Assembly (NCBI GenBank): GCA_030684575.1
Contig: JAUXVD010000019.1
Coordinates: forward strand, 124,001-188,000
Source of the DNA: Nitrospirota bacterium
GTDB taxonomy: Bacteria > Nitrospirota > Nitrospiria > Nitrospirales > Nitrospiraceae
DNA: 64,000 bases
Reading direction: 5' to 3'
This document shows positions 1 through 8,770 of the stretch, piece by piece (within the stretch, counting starts at the first letter, position 1; every line of letters begins with the position of its first letter). The notes beneath the pieces were generated by a model that made no database searches, was not told the DNA's origin, and worked only from the letters and a program-made list of their open reading frames with translations. A program made the translations under genes and the position numbers.

Positions 1-477
1 GACTTACCGTCCCTCCTCACTCAAGCCAAGATCGAAAAAGCCATCAGATTGGCTCATGTGGCCCTGAAAGATTTGTTCGGGATTCAGAAACCGAGAGTCG
101 GTGTCGCCGCGTTAAATCCCCATGCAGGAGAACATGGACTGTTCGGGGACGAAGAAGCGCGGATCATTCTCCCGGCGGCTCGTGCGGCGCAGGCCCGAGG
201 GATTCGCGCCAGCGATCCCTTGCCGGCCGATACCCTGTTCGGCAAGGCGGCGAGAGGCGATTACGATGGAGTGGTGGCCCTCTACCACGACCAGGGGTTG
301 ATTCCCTTAAAACTTGTCGCGTTCGGTACCTGTGTGAACCTGACAGTGGGATTGCCGATCATTCGCACCTCGGTCGATCATGGGACGGCGTTCGATATTG
401 TAGGGAAAGGCATCGCAGACCCCGGCAGCCTGGTCGAGGCGATCACGCTGGCTGCGACGTTAGCCAAGAGACGGTGA
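1..477 (+). CDS. pdxA: 4-hydroxythreonine-4-phosphate dehydrogenase, C-terminal part
   Basis: Partial gene: the reading frame is open from the first base, so the start lies upstream of the window. The 158 visible residues are the C-terminal half of PdxA, which oxidises 4-phosphohydroxy-L-threonine in the cytoplasmic pyridoxal-phosphate pathway. Family hallmarks seen are LNPHAGEHGLFGDEE, the YHDQGLIPLK segment that carries a metal-ligand His, and NLTVGLPIIRTSVDHGTAFD near the end, which supplies a further His/Asp. It ends at a TGA just before a large inverted repeat. Strong family match; only completeness is unknown. Confidence 0.95.
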   Translation, partial: DLPSLLTQAKIEKAIRLAHVALKDLFGIQKPRVGVAALNPHAGEHGLFGDEEARIILPAARAAQARGIRASDPLPADTLFGKAARGDYDGVVALYHDQGLIPLKLVAFGTCVNLTVGLPIIRTSVDHGTAFDIVGKGIADPGSLVEAITLAATLAKRR

Positions 478-488
478 GGGGTCTATTG

Positions 489-583
489 GGTCTATCTGGT
501 CTGTCTCGTCTGTCTGGTTTCATAGTCTGGACCGAACCAGATAGACTGAAACGACCAGATAGACGAGACAGACCAGACAGACC
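489..583. repeat. Large imperfect inverted repeat of GTCT/AGAC units
   Basis: Arms 489-517 and 555-583 are 29 bp each and pair with two mismatches around a 37-nt loop. Each arm consists of short iterations of GTCTGTCTG/GTCTATCTG, and a further partial unit (ACCAGATAGAC) lies in the loop. It fills the space between pdxA and the next gene and stops about 8 bases before that gene's ribosome-binding site. It could form a long stem in RNA. There is no T-run, so it is not a standard terminator. Confidence 0.75.
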
Positions 584-603
584 ATCTCAAGAGGAGCCTA
601 TTG

Positions 604-930
604 ATGACCAGCCAATCGAGTGCGGCGCGTGACATGATACAGAAGCAGTTAAAAGATTTGGACGTAATTTTCTCAGAGACCATGGAGACGCTCAACACGG
701 TTGCCGGAGCAGAACGACTCGTCAAATGGAAAGCCAGAACGGTTACGCTCCTCACGGAATCTCTGGGAGCGAAGGAAGGGCAGAAGTTTGCAGCGCTGCA
801 GCCGGGTCCCTCGTTTACCAACGACTTGGTGGAAGAGTTTACGGACCTCATCGACTATTTCAAAACGCCGTTGCTCGATCTAGTGAAACAACTGGCGCAA
901 GCCGCGCCTTCTCTTCCCGGCGGGAATTAA
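604..930 (+). CDS. Small conserved-looking helical protein, function unknown
   Basis: 108-aa acidic/hydrophilic protein. It appears largely alpha-helical and has neither a signal peptide nor a membrane segment. The middle contains a KWKARTVTLLTESLGAKEG stretch, a W-K-x-R-T pattern I have seen in N-terminal helical regions of unrelated uncharacterised proteins; no catalytic motif is visible. The ATG at 604 is preferred over the adjacent in-frame TTG at 601 because GAGGAG at 591-596 lies at good spacing. The stop is 3 bases before the rsmA GTG, so it is probably co-transcribed with rsmA. I do not recognise the family and assign no function. Confidence 0.75.
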   Translation: MTSQSSAARDMIQKQLKDLDVIFSETMETLNTVAGAERLVKWKARTVTLLTESLGAKEGQKFAALQPGPSFTNDLVEEFTDLIDYFKTPLLDLVKQLAQAAPSLPGGN

Positions 931-933
931 CTG

Positions 934-1728
934 GTGTCGACTCCTGATCTCCCTCCCCCGCTCAAGCGGCTCGGCCAAAACTTTCTCATCGATCCCAACA
1001 TTGTACGCAAAATCGTCGCCTTGGCGGAATTGGGCCCCAGCGACCATGTCCTTGAAATCGGTCCAGGCCGCGGCGTCCTGACAGAGATGCTGAGTCACGC
1101 AGCCGGTCGTGTGACGGCGGTCGAACTGGATCCACGGCTTCATGCCTATCTCGAGACCAGGCAGGCGGAGTTTCCGAATGTGGAATTGATCTGCGACGAC
1201 GCATTGGCCTATCCGGTCGAGCGCCTGCCGATGGGGACAGTCGTCGTGGCCAATTTGCCCTACTACATTTCAACCCCACTACTCTTTCGATTACTCGACC
1301 AGCGTGGCCGCTTTCCCCGCATGGTGCTCATGCTGCAGAACGAGGTGGCCGATCGATTAGTGGCCCAGCCAGGCGGGTCGGACTATGGCGTCCTTTCCGT
1401 GATGGCGCAGTATGCCGCCGACATTGCCAAATCCTTTCGTGTTTCAGCGCACTGTTTCAGGCCGAGGCCTGAGGTTGGTTCGGCGGTGGTGCTGCTCCGG
1501 ACGAACGAAGACCGGAGGCTTGGCCCGCAGGAAGAAGTGGCCTTTCGTGCACTCGTGAAGGCGGCTTTTGCACATCGAAGAAAAACGCTCATCAATTCCC
1601 TGCGAGACGAAGGATTTGAGATCCATCGTGTGGCCGAGACCTTGGAACGGTTGGAGATTGGTCCGACTCGCCGGGCCGAAACCTTGTCGGTCGAAGACTT
1701 CCTCCGGTTTGCTGCCGCACTCCGTTGA
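934..1728 (+). CDS. rsmA: 16S rRNA (adenine1518-N6/adenine1519-N6)-dimethyltransferase
   Basis: 264-aa KsgA/RsmA. It dimethylates two adjacent adenines in the 3'-terminal hairpin of 16S rRNA using S-adenosylmethionine, a late step in small-subunit maturation. Motifs in order are LGQNFLIDPNIVRKIV at the N-terminus, SAM motif I VLEIGPGRGVLTEM, an acidic motif II around VELDPRL, and the target-base motif IV NLPYYISTPLLFRLL. The C-terminal helical domain is complete and the length is normal. Translation starts at a GTG three bases after the preceding stop, with only a weak Shine-Dalgarno, suggesting coupling. Confidence 0.97.
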   Translation: MSTPDLPPPLKRLGQNFLIDPNIVRKIVALAELGPSDHVLEIGPGRGVLTEMLSHAAGRVTAVELDPRLHAYLETRQAEFPNVELICDDALAYPVERLPMGTVVVANLPYYISTPLLFRLLDQRGRFPRMVLMLQNEVADRLVAQPGGSDYGVLSVMAQYAADIAKSFRVSAHCFRPRPEVGSAVVLLRTNEDRRLGPQEEVAFRALVKAAFAHRRKTLINSLRDEGFEIHRVAETLERLEIGPTRRAETLSVEDFLRFAAALR

Positions 1729-1809
1729 CGAGGTGCCCTAGCTGCCAGATCGCTCGTTTCGGCTGCCATGCGTTTGAAATGACCCATTCCCTGTGCTAGC
1801 ATCCGTGCT

Positions 1810-4236
1810 ATGGGTGCATCCACTTCGGCCAAGCGGGGAGAGGCCCGCGGCGCCGCTTCCCCCCCGTCACACATTAAGCGAGAAGTGATCGGAGTTGTCC
1901 TGATCGCGTTGAGCCTGCTCACGCTGCTCAGTCTCGTCTCGTTCGTGCCCAATGGCCTGAATTCAGGAATGGGGTCAGCGGTTGCCGGTTCGTCGGCCTC
2001 ACAGAACCTTATTGGATCCGTCGGGGCGCTCTTTGCATCGGCACTCTTTTCCTTAATTGGCGGAGCGGCCTATCTCTTTCCACTTCTGCTGGGCCTGATC
2101 GGCGTCCGTTGTTTCACGCAGAGCGACCTATCGATCCGTCTGCGGTATGCCGGCGCGTCATTGGCGGCACTCCTCTTTCTCAGTGGCTTTCTCCATCTTG
2201 AAATCATGGCAGTGCCGACTCTCTCCAGCGGCCTCATTTACCGAGGCATGGCGGGGGGCTACTTCGGGCAACTGTTGGCCGAAGGCCTGCGAGCCTATTT
2301 TGCGAGTACCGGCGCGCACATTCTGATCGTGGCGGGCCTCTTGGTCTCGGTCATTTTCACGACACCCATCTCGCTTTCGGAAATTGCACAGAAGCTTCCA
2401 GGCTGGGGCAATGGGTTGCTTACACTGGTGCGGGGGTGGATCCCGGAACGACCGGTGGAAGAACCAGTTCCTGAGTCGGCCAAGAAAGCGAAACAGAAAT
2501 CTTCGAAATCCATCCGTGCGGTCATCGAGGAGTCGCTCCCGGACGCGATCGCAGAACCGGAGTTGGATTGGCCGGTCATTCAGCCATCGCGCCGACCGAC
2601 CCCCGAACCGGCAGAAGCGATTGAGGAGGAGTCGGACCAACCGGTGTTTGCCATTCAGGCGAAGACCGGCGACTATATATTGCCGGACCCGGCTCTACTC
2701 TTGACCGAGCCGTCAGGCCCTCTGGGGCGCGTGACAGAAGAAGAAATCAAGGCGCAATCGGATGTGTTGACCCGCGCACTCACCAGTTTTGGCATCGCAG
2801 GGAGGGTGACGGAAGTTCGTCCTGGACCGGTCGTGACGATGTACGAGTTCGAGCCGTCGCCGGGGACCAAGGTCGCACGGATTGTGAACCTGGCCGACGA
2901 CTTGGCCCTGGCCTTGAAAGCGGTCAGTCTCCGGATCGTGGCGCCGGTTCCGGGAAAATCGGTGGTCGGGATCGAGGTGCCGAACCTGTATCGCGAGACG
3001 GTGTCGATGAAGGAAGTCATGACGAGCGAGGCGTTCTCACGCGCCAAATCGAAGCTCAGCTTGGCGTTGGGGAAAGACATTTTCGGCGCGCCCCTGATTG
3101 CCGATCTGAAAACGATGCCGCACTTGCTGGTCGCCGGCGCCACCGGGGCAGGGAAAAGCGTCAGCCTCAATACGATGCTCTTGAGCATATTGTTTTCAGC
3201 CAGGCCCGATGAGGTCAAGCTGCTCCTGATCGATCCCAAGATGCTCGAATTCCAAACGTATGACGGTATTCCTCACTTGTTGCGGCCGGTCATTACCGAT
3301 CCTAAGTCGGCAGCACGTGGACTCAGCTGGGTCGTAGCCGAAATGGAGCGGCGTTACAAATTACTGTCGGAGGCAGCGGTCAGAAATATCGATGCCTACA
3401 ATCGGAAGGTCGCAGGGGCGCAGGGTGTGCTGGAGGCGGAAGCGGCGGCCAAGTCGGACCAGCCGGAACTGCCCATCCAGTTTCTGTCTGAAGAGGAACG
3501 GCTCTCTGCCGGAGAGACGGCGCTTCCCGAGGGAAGCCCAGGATCGTTCATGCCGCCGAAGACTCCGCCGGAGCCTTTGCCCTATATCGTCGTGATGATC
3601 GATGAGTTGGCAGATTTGATGATGGTGGCGCCGAAGGAAGTGGAAGACAAGATTGCGCGGTTGGCTCAGATGGCCCGTGCATCGGGGATCCATCTCGTGC
3701 TGGCGACGCAACGTCCATCGGTGGATGTGTTGACCGGCTTGATCAAGGCGAACTTCCCGGCTCGCATCGCCTTTCAAGTGTCGTCGAAGACCGACTCACG
3801 CACGATCCTGGATGCGAACGGTGCAGAAGCGCTGTTGGGCCGTGGAGATCTGCTCTATATGGCATCGGGGACCGGACGTCTCATGCGAGGGCACGGGTCG
3901 TTTGTGTCGGATGAGGATGTCCGCCGCGTGGTCGAATTCGTGAAGGATCAAGCGAAGCCGGCCTATAATCAGGAGTTACAGATTGCGCTGAAACAGGAAG
4001 ATGCCAAAGAGGAAGAGGCATTGGACGAAGTCTATGAGCAGGCGAAGGAGTTGGTCCTGTCCACCGGCCAAGCATCGGCGTCGCTGATTCAGCGTCGGTT
4101 GCGGGTGGGCTATCCTCGCGCCGCTCGAATGATCGAACAAATGGAGTCGGACGGTATTGTGGGTGCGGCTGGCCGCGATGGACGAAGAGAGGTTGTGGGG
4201 CGGCGAGGGCCGGTAGGAGAGGCAGAGGAGGCGTGA
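1810..4236 (+). CDS. ftsK: DNA translocase FtsK/SpoIIIE
   Basis: 808 aa. Septum-located DNA pump that clears chromosomes at division and activates XerCD at dif. The N-terminal ~190 residues hold about four hydrophobic membrane segments, followed by a short charged linker rich in Pro/Glu/Lys. The motor domain shows Walker A AGATGAGKSVSLNTML and Walker B YIVVMIDELADLMM, then ATQRPSVDVLTGLIKANFPARI. The last ~70 residues form the gamma winged-helix domain (STGQASASLIQRRLRVGYPRAARMIE) that reads KOPS-like sites. A Gln/Glu/Pro-rich insertion of about 60 residues sits between the motor's middle part and Walker B. The linker is short compared with E. coli FtsK, as in SpoIIIE types. Confidence 0.96.
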   Translation: MGASTSAKRGEARGAASPPSHIKREVIGVVLIALSLLTLLSLVSFVPNGLNSGMGSAVAGSSASQNLIGSVGALFASALFSLIGGAAYLFPLLLGLIGVRCFTQSDLSIRLRYAGASLAALLFLSGFLHLEIMAVPTLSSGLIYRGMAGGYFGQLLAEGLRAYFASTGAHILIVAGLLVSVIFTTPISLSEIAQKLPGWGNGLLTLVRGWIPERPVEEPVPESAKKAKQKSSKSIRAVIEESLPDAIAEPELDWPVIQPSRRPTPEPAEAIEEESDQPVFAIQAKTGDYILPDPALLLTEPSGPLGRVTEEEIKAQSDVLTRALTSFGIAGRVTEVRPGPVVTMYEFEPSPGTKVARIVNLADDLALALKAVSLRIVAPVPGKSVVGIEVPNLYRETVSMKEVMTSEAFSRAKSKLSLALGKDIFGAPLIADLKTMPHLLVAGATGAGKSVSLNTMLLSILFSARPDEVKLLLIDPKMLEFQTYDGIPHLLRPVITDPKSAARGLSWVVAEMERRYKLLSEAAVRNIDAYNRKVAGAQGVLEAEAAAKSDQPELPIQFLSEEERLSAGETALPEGSPGSFMPPKTPPEPLPYIVVMIDELADLMMVAPKEVEDKIARLAQMARASGIHLVLATQRPSVDVLTGLIKANFPARIAFQVSSKTDSRTILDANGAEALLGRGDLLYMASGTGRLMRGHGSFVSDEDVRRVVEFVKDQAKPAYNQELQIALKQEDAKEEEALDEVYEQAKELVLSTGQASASLIQRRLRVGYPRAARMIEQMESDGIVGAAGRDGRREVVGRRGPVGEAEEA

Positions 4237-4240
4237 GGAA

Positions 4241-4324
4241 TGTGGAGGGTGACTGCCCTGCTCGCAGAACGCGCACGGTGATACGGTGCTCGTTCGATGC
4301 GCGCAATTGCAGTCACCCTCCACA
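4241..4324. promoter_or_regulatory. Perfect 16-bp inverted repeat between ftsK and lolA
   Basis: Arms 4241-4256 and 4309-4324 are exactly complementary over 16 bases around a 52-nt loop, which contains a second small stem (GCGCA/TGCGC). It begins four bases after the ftsK stop and ends 15 bases before the lolA ATG. No T-run follows, so it may be an mRNA-end or leader structure rather than a classical terminator. TTGCAG at 4307-4312 and TATATT at 4331-4336, 18 bases apart, overlap the right arm and resemble a weak promoter; this is inference only. Confidence 0.55.
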
Positions 4325-4339
4325 CCCCTCTATATTGGT

Positions 4340-5074
4340 ATGATGAAAAAAATAAGCTGGACATGTGTTATCGGAGGTCTGCTCCTGTGCGGTTGGAGCC
4401 TATTCTCACCGCTGGTATGTGCTGCCGCGGATGAGGACAGAGAGAAGGCCCTGAAGGAAGTGCGAGAGGTGGTCAGGCAACTTCAGGCGCGGTATGAGAA
4501 AACGAAAGATCTTCAAGCGGACTTTACGCAGAAGACGACGATCGAGGGGTTTGACAGGGCCATCACGTCCACGGGGAAGGTCTATATCAAGAAGCCTGGC
4601 CGGTTACGCTGGAGTTATTTTGATCCGTCGGTCGAAGATATTTACGTGAATTCAGACGATGTCAAAGTCTATGTGCCTGAGCATCGGCAAGTCCTGGTGG
4701 GGAAATTGACGCAGATGGCTGCGTCCAAGGCACCCTTGGAGCTCTTGCTCGGAGCCGCGAAGCTCGATGAGTCGTACGATATTGAGCCGACGCCGGGGAA
4801 GGGGCGAGGCGTGGGTGGAATCAGACTGTTGACCCTCCTGCCGAAGTCCCAGGAGGGTGAGGCGGGGCGATCGTTACAGCGGATTGTGCTCGAAGTGTTT
4901 CCCAAGACCTATTTTATTCGGACGGTGACGCTTCATGAAATGAGCGGCAATGTCGCACGGTTTGAGTTTTCGTCGCTCCAATCCAACATCGGTCTGGGCG
5001 ATGCCGCCTTCGATCTGAAGTTGCCGGCCGATGTGGAAGTGGTAAAGGCGCCGGTCTTTAGCGCCCCGCAGTGA
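4340..5074 (+). CDS. lolA: Outer-membrane lipoprotein carrier protein LolA
   Basis: About 244 aa. Periplasmic chaperone that takes lipoproteins from the LolCDE exporter and delivers them to the outer membrane. The start at the tandem ATG ATG (4340/4343) gives a typical Sec signal peptide (MMKKISW..., hydrophobic core, CAAA cleavage region). The upstream in-frame GTG/CTG codons lie inside the inverted repeat and would bury the signal. Family features are LQADFTQKT, a GKVYIKKPGRLRWSYFDP strand pair, then SDDVKVYVPEHRQVLVG. No convincing Shine-Dalgarno is visible. The gene confirms a diderm cell envelope. The next gene follows after 58 bases on the same strand. Confidence 0.93.
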   Translation: MMKKISWTCVIGGLLLCGWSLFSPLVCAAADEDREKALKEVREVVRQLQARYEKTKDLQADFTQKTTIEGFDRAITSTGKVYIKKPGRLRWSYFDPSVEDIYVNSDDVKVYVPEHRQVLVGKLTQMAASKAPLELLLGAAKLDESYDIEPTPGKGRGVGGIRLLTLLPKSQEGEAGRSLQRIVLEVFPKTYFIRTVTLHEMSGNVARFEFSSLQSNIGLGDAAFDLKLPADVEVVKAPVFSAPQ

Positions 5075-5132
5075 ATGCGGCTGGTGTCGGTTCGAGCACG
5101 AGCAGTGGACTGTTGAGCAACCAGGTACAGGT

Positions 5133-5900
5133 ATGAGCCGGACGATGAACAGTTCGTTAATTGAATCGGTCGATGAGGCGGTCACGCGGCTGGATTTCGA
5201 TCGGCTTTCCCGTGAATATTGGGACCAAAACGAGTTCCTGTTCATTCCGCAATTTCTCTCCCGGTCGGTGGTGGAAGAACATCTCGTCCCTCAGGCGCAA
5301 GGCGTGAAGGGCGAGCTGAATCGCAACTATATTCCAGGCCACAAAAAGGGCGGGAGCGTGAGTTACTATACGGTGATGGAGAAGGCCCCGCGCTTTCTCG
5401 ATCTCTATCGATCCGAGGCCTTCATCGGTCTGTTGAGCCGTCTGGTCAAGGCCAAGCTCAGCCTCTGTCCTGAGAACGATCCCCATTCCTGTGCGCTGTA
5501 TTACTACACCGAGCCGGGTGACCACATCGGGTTTCACTACGACACGTCCTATTACAAAGGGGCCCGCTATACCATTTTGATGGGGCTCGTCGATCAGTCG
5601 ACGCAATGTAAACTGGTCTGTGAGCTCTTTAAGGACGATCCGGTCAAATCACCCAAGCATCTGGAGTTGATTACGCAACCGGGCGATCTCGTGATTTTCA
5701 ACGGGGATAAGCTCTGGCATGCGGTGACGCCACTCGGCGAAGGGGAGGAACGGATTGCCCTCACGATGGAATACGTGACGGACCCGGACATGGGAACGAT
5801 CAAGCGGCTCTATTCCAACCTCAAAGACTCCTTTGCCTACTTCGGCCTCCGCACGGTCTTCAAGCAGGCTTTTGCCTCATCCAAACGGCCTTCCTCCTAG
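5133..5900 (+). CDS. 2-oxoglutarate/Fe(II)-dependent dioxygenase-like protein
   Basis: 255-aa cytoplasmic protein of the double-stranded beta-helix dioxygenase fold. The facial iron triad is visible as HIGFHYDTSYYKGARYTILM (HxD) and a distal His in KLWHAVTPLGEGEERIALTM, where the Arg is placed to bind the 2-oxoglutarate carboxylate. The N-terminal part (YWDQNEFLFIPQFLS) resembles phytanoyl-CoA-dioxygenase-type proteins. The substrate is unknown; hydroxylation of a small molecule or a protein side chain are both possible. It follows lolA closely on the same strand, but no functional link is obvious. Confidence 0.75.
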   Translation: MSRTMNSSLIESVDEAVTRLDFDRLSREYWDQNEFLFIPQFLSRSVVEEHLVPQAQGVKGELNRNYIPGHKKGGSVSYYTVMEKAPRFLDLYRSEAFIGLLSRLVKAKLSLCPENDPHSCALYYYTEPGDHIGFHYDTSYYKGARYTILMGLVDQSTQCKLVCELFKDDPVKSPKHLELITQPGDLVIFNGDKLWHAVTPLGEGEERIALTMEYVTDPDMGTIKRLYSNLKDSFAYFGLRTVFKQAFASSKRPSS

Positions 5901-5956
5901 CCGGCCGCTGGAAAATTGCGCCCGCGTCGTTCTTGCTCCGAAAGCAGCCATAACTT

Positions 5957-6024
5957 CTCGCTGAGGCTACGCCTCCGGTGCTTTCGTCGGCTGCGGCCTT
6001 GCTGGACGGCCTGTTTGAGCTTCC
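5957..6024. repeat. Degenerate copy of dispersed hairpin repeat
   Basis: The sequence CGGCTGCGGCCTTGCTGGAC followed by GGCCTGTTTGAGC matches the right half of the complete element at 54703-54820 with several substitutions. A small GAGGC/GCCTC stem corresponds to that element's central dyad. It lies in the 279-base gap between two convergent genes, in which I see nothing else. It is probably an old, decayed copy. Confidence 0.5.
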
Positions 6025-6179
6025 TGCGAGAGTGTTCTCCCGTACTACAGGTGTGCGTATTCTCACGAAACTGTTCGCATACTATCATTTGAAAGCGGCC
6101 AACAATTTCATTCAACACAGTCAGGGCTCGCAATGGGAGGTGTTCCCAACTGCTGGGGAAATAGCTAAGAGATGGGAGC

Positions 6180-7787
6180 CTATTTCTGTTCTTTCTGAAG
6201 TAAGGCGCTTGCCACCCCGGATAGGGCAAAAGCTTTCTGAGATGAGAGCTGAGCGGCCCTGATCCAACGAAGGGCTCCATCCACATCACCATCTTTTGTT
6301 TGAGCAAACGCAAGGGATCTAAGCGTTTCTCCGCTTTCCCTGTCAGGAACCAGCAGGGCATAGCCAAGCGCCTCTTGCAGTGCGCCATCGCGTGCCCGCG
6401 ACAGGGCAATCTTACTCAGCATCCCCGCCAAGGCGTATTGAAAGAAGTGTGCGTCGGAGAACAGTTTGCTGGCTTGATCATCAAGGTGCCTCACTTGCTC
6501 TAACGACCCAGGCGTTTCGACAAACTTCAGCGCCTCGGCAACTGCCAGGCGATGTACTTGTACCAGCGCAAGCGCCTCTACGATCCGCCCTGCCTCTCCT
6601 GCAGCTTCTGCAACAGAAGCGAGCGCGATACGCCTTGATTCACCTCTCTTAATTTTCGCTATCGTGCTCATCACTTTATTCACAGGTTCCACAACTATTT
6701 GTCGTGCAGCAATTCGATTCAGCGCATAGTCAGTCAGGGACTCTTCTCCTGTTCCGAGCGACGCGGTCTGTAATGCCCCGTCATAATCCTGTGCTCTGGC
6801 CTGGATCTCGATGATCTCACTGAGGGCGCTATTACGGTGGCCTTCTATTTCGATGGTCATCGCCACCGTACGCGCTTGGCTGATGTCGTGCGCTCGAGCA
6901 AAAATCGCAGCAATTCTCCATCGAAGATCAGCTCTCGCGAAGTTGTTAGACGTGGCTTCAACAACCCCTGTAGCGATGGTGAGACTGCTCAGGCTCCCTC
7001 GCACATCACCTTCCGCAAGCTGGCTTTCCGCAATCTCTTTGTACGTTAACGCTTTGACACCTTCGACGGGGATTGTGGCGGCAATGTCGAGCTGACGCGT
7101 TCGGTCTTTGACTTGAGTGGCCACAGCTAAGAGTAAATAGCTTTTTAGATACTGATCGTCGGTCACCTTCGTGAGCTGTACCGCTTGGTCGAAAGATCCG
7201 GCAGACAGCTGTGCCTGGACAATGGGAATGAGTCTGTATGGATTCAAATGCCATATGTCAGCCACGGTGTGCAGTGCCCCCGGCACATCACCGTCTGCTG
7301 CCTGAATCGCTGCGATCCGAAAAAAAGCATCCCCATAAGCGTAGTAGTTATCGGGAATTTGTTTGGTTAGTTGTAGCGCCTTGGAAATGTCGCCAGCGGC
7401 AGCATAGGCGACGGCAACAGGAGCCTGAGCGTTGGTGCGTGCAATCTTTTCGGAAATTCGCGCAAGGGTTTGTGTTGCGCCTTTGATATTCCCCTTGTGT
7501 GCTTGGATCGCCACAACGGTTGCCAATGCGTTGTCTTTACTCCAAGGAATGGGTTCCCGTTCTGCAGTCTTCATCGCACCGGTTTCGTCGCCGAGCTTTT
7601 CTTGGGCCACAATGATGCCAAGGAGGGCTGACCGTTTTACGGTGTCATCTTCTACGTGAGCCGCGTAGGTGCTCGCCTCACGCAGAAGCCCAGTCGGTGA
7701 GCGATCATCGGCCAATCCACTGGACGGATGTTGTGTCACGAAGACCAGGGCGAGAACTGTGCATGTCAGTAACCAACGAAGTGTCAT
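6180..7787 (-). CDS. Secreted alpha-helical repeat protein (TPR-like)
   Basis: 535 aa. A clear signal peptide (MTLRWLLTCTVLALVFVTQH... LADD) indicates export to the periplasm or envelope. The rest is built of roughly 35-40-residue helical units with a repeating A-x-x-x-A-x-x-G-D-x-x-G-A-L pattern, for example VAVAYAAAGDISKALQL, IAAIQAADGDVPGALHT and LAFAQTKDGDVDGALRWI, as in TPR/PPR-type solenoids. Such proteins usually act as binding scaffolds; no enzymatic motif is visible. The ATG is 23 bases downstream of the receiver gene's stop, so the two probably form an operon in which a response regulator precedes an envelope protein. The exact family is not recognised. Confidence 0.75.
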   Translation of the reverse strand: MTLRWLLTCTVLALVFVTQHPSSGLADDRSPTGLLREASTYAAHVEDDTVKRSALLGIIVAQEKLGDETGAMKTAEREPIPWSKDNALATVVAIQAHKGNIKGATQTLARISEKIARTNAQAPVAVAYAAAGDISKALQLTKQIPDNYYAYGDAFFRIAAIQAADGDVPGALHTVADIWHLNPYRLIPIVQAQLSAGSFDQAVQLTKVTDDQYLKSYLLLAVATQVKDRTRQLDIAATIPVEGVKALTYKEIAESQLAEGDVRGSLSSLTIATGVVEATSNNFARADLRWRIAAIFARAHDISQARTVAMTIEIEGHRNSALSEIIEIQARAQDYDGALQTASLGTGEESLTDYALNRIAARQIVVEPVNKVMSTIAKIKRGESRRIALASVAEAAGEAGRIVEALALVQVHRLAVAEALKFVETPGSLEQVRHLDDQASKLFSDAHFFQYALAGMLSKIALSRARDGALQEALGYALLVPDRESGETLRSLAFAQTKDGDVDGALRWIRAAQLSSQKAFALSGVASALLQKEQK

Positions 7788-7810
7788 ACGCCGTGCTATA
7801 CCCTATTCTC

Positions 7811-8290
7811 CTAATTATCAGAAGGCGATGGTGGATGGCTGATTCGTGCGGCTCGGCGTACGACGGCCCGTATCTCATCGCGGTTGTAGGGCTTGGTGAG
7901 GTAGGAGAATGCGCCTCTGGACAACGACTTTGCGCGGTAGTCTTGTGATGTAAAGGCCGTGAGCACAATAACGGGGAGTGTTGGTGTGATGGATTGGATG
8001 GTCTCAAGAAGGGCTAGTCCATCTCCATCTGGCAATCCAATGTCGAGTAAGGCCGCGGCGAAGATGGCCGTTCTCACCTGCGTCAGCGCATCGTGGCAGG
8101 TCGAGACCGTTGTCACCAAAAAACCATCATGTTCGAGCAGGTCATGCAACGCGGTCAGGATGTCAGGGTCGTCATCGACGATGAGAACAGCCTGCAGGGT
8201 CGTCTGCGAATTCATCTGCCTGGTTTCCCGAGGTCGTAGGGTCGGGATGATTTGTGATGAACGTTCAAGTGGCATTGAAGACGGTGTCAT
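7811..8290 (-). CDS. Stand-alone response-regulator receiver domain
   Basis: A CheY-like receiver with no output domain. The acidic pair (LIVDDDPDILTALHDLLEHD), the phospho-acceptor Asp in AALLDIGLPDGDGLAL, the switch Thr in IVLTAF and the conserved Lys in YLTKPYN are all present, so it should be phosphorylatable. The start is uncertain. The ATG at 8290 gives an N-terminal extension without obvious Shine-Dalgarno, whereas the ATG at 8215 (MNSQTT...) follows an AGGCAG-like site and gives a standard ~134-residue receiver. Its stop is 23 bases before the helical-repeat gene. No kinase is adjacent, so its partner is unknown. Confidence 0.88.
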   Translation of the reverse strand: MTPSSMPLERSSQIIPTLRPRETRQMNSQTTLQAVLIVDDDPDILTALHDLLEHDGFLVTTVSTCHDALTQVRTAIFAAALLDIGLPDGDGLALLETIQSITPTLPVIVLTAFTSQDYRAKSLSRGAFSYLTKPYNRDEIRAVVRRAARISHPPSPSDN

Positions 8291-8323
8291 GTCCAATAAA
8301 TGAAATAACCGATCCTGGAGGCA

Positions 8324-8770
8324 TCACTTCATGGACGATTGTGCCGTAATCCCGGTTTGTGCACGTGCTTCAGCAGGATGAACGGTTCCATTGCCGGGGA
8401 TTGTGGCACGAGGATGCACGTTCATCGATTGACCGATTAATCGGGGCCGTCCGGCGCGGAGCGCCATCATCCGTTTCGGGAATGGGCTCTGACGTGATGT
8501 TTCCAGGTCGGCGAGGGAAGCTCGTAGGGACTCAGCGATCAGCCACGCGAGCTTCAGATTCGGGCTCCAATAGACCGCATCGCGGAGCCGATCGACGAGA
8601 TCGCCAGGGAGGCTGACGGTAAGTCGGACTGTTCGAGGTGGTCGGCGATCAGACGTTATTGCCTCGGACGGCGGACTCAGGGCTTGGCGAAGTTGTTGCT
8701 CGGATACGCTGTGCGGAATGGGTCGTGGCATTCGGGGCATCATCTCTCCCATCGGTCTATTGTATGACAA
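8324..8770 (-). CDS. Ribbon-helix-helix (CopG/MetJ-fold) type protein
   Basis: About 148 aa from the outermost ATG; several in-frame ATGs follow within the first 14 codons and the true start is unclear. The centre, VRLTVSLPGDLVDRLRDAVY then LAWLIAESLRASLADLE, has the strand-helix-helix arrangement of ribbon-helix-helix DNA-binding proteins. It is followed by a basic, Pro/Arg-rich tail (PFPKR...LRAGRPR). Such proteins act as repressors of their own operon or as relaxosome or partition accessories. No toxin, relaxase or replication gene is adjacent. Assignment to the fold is moderately secure; the role is not. Confidence 0.6.
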   Translation of the reverse strand: MSYNRPMGEMMPRMPRPIPHSVSEQQLRQALSPPSEAITSDRRPPRTVRLTVSLPGDLVDRLRDAVYWSPNLKLAWLIAESLRASLADLETSRQSPFPKRMMALRAGRPRLIGQSMNVHPRATIPGNGTVHPAEARAQTGITAQSSMK

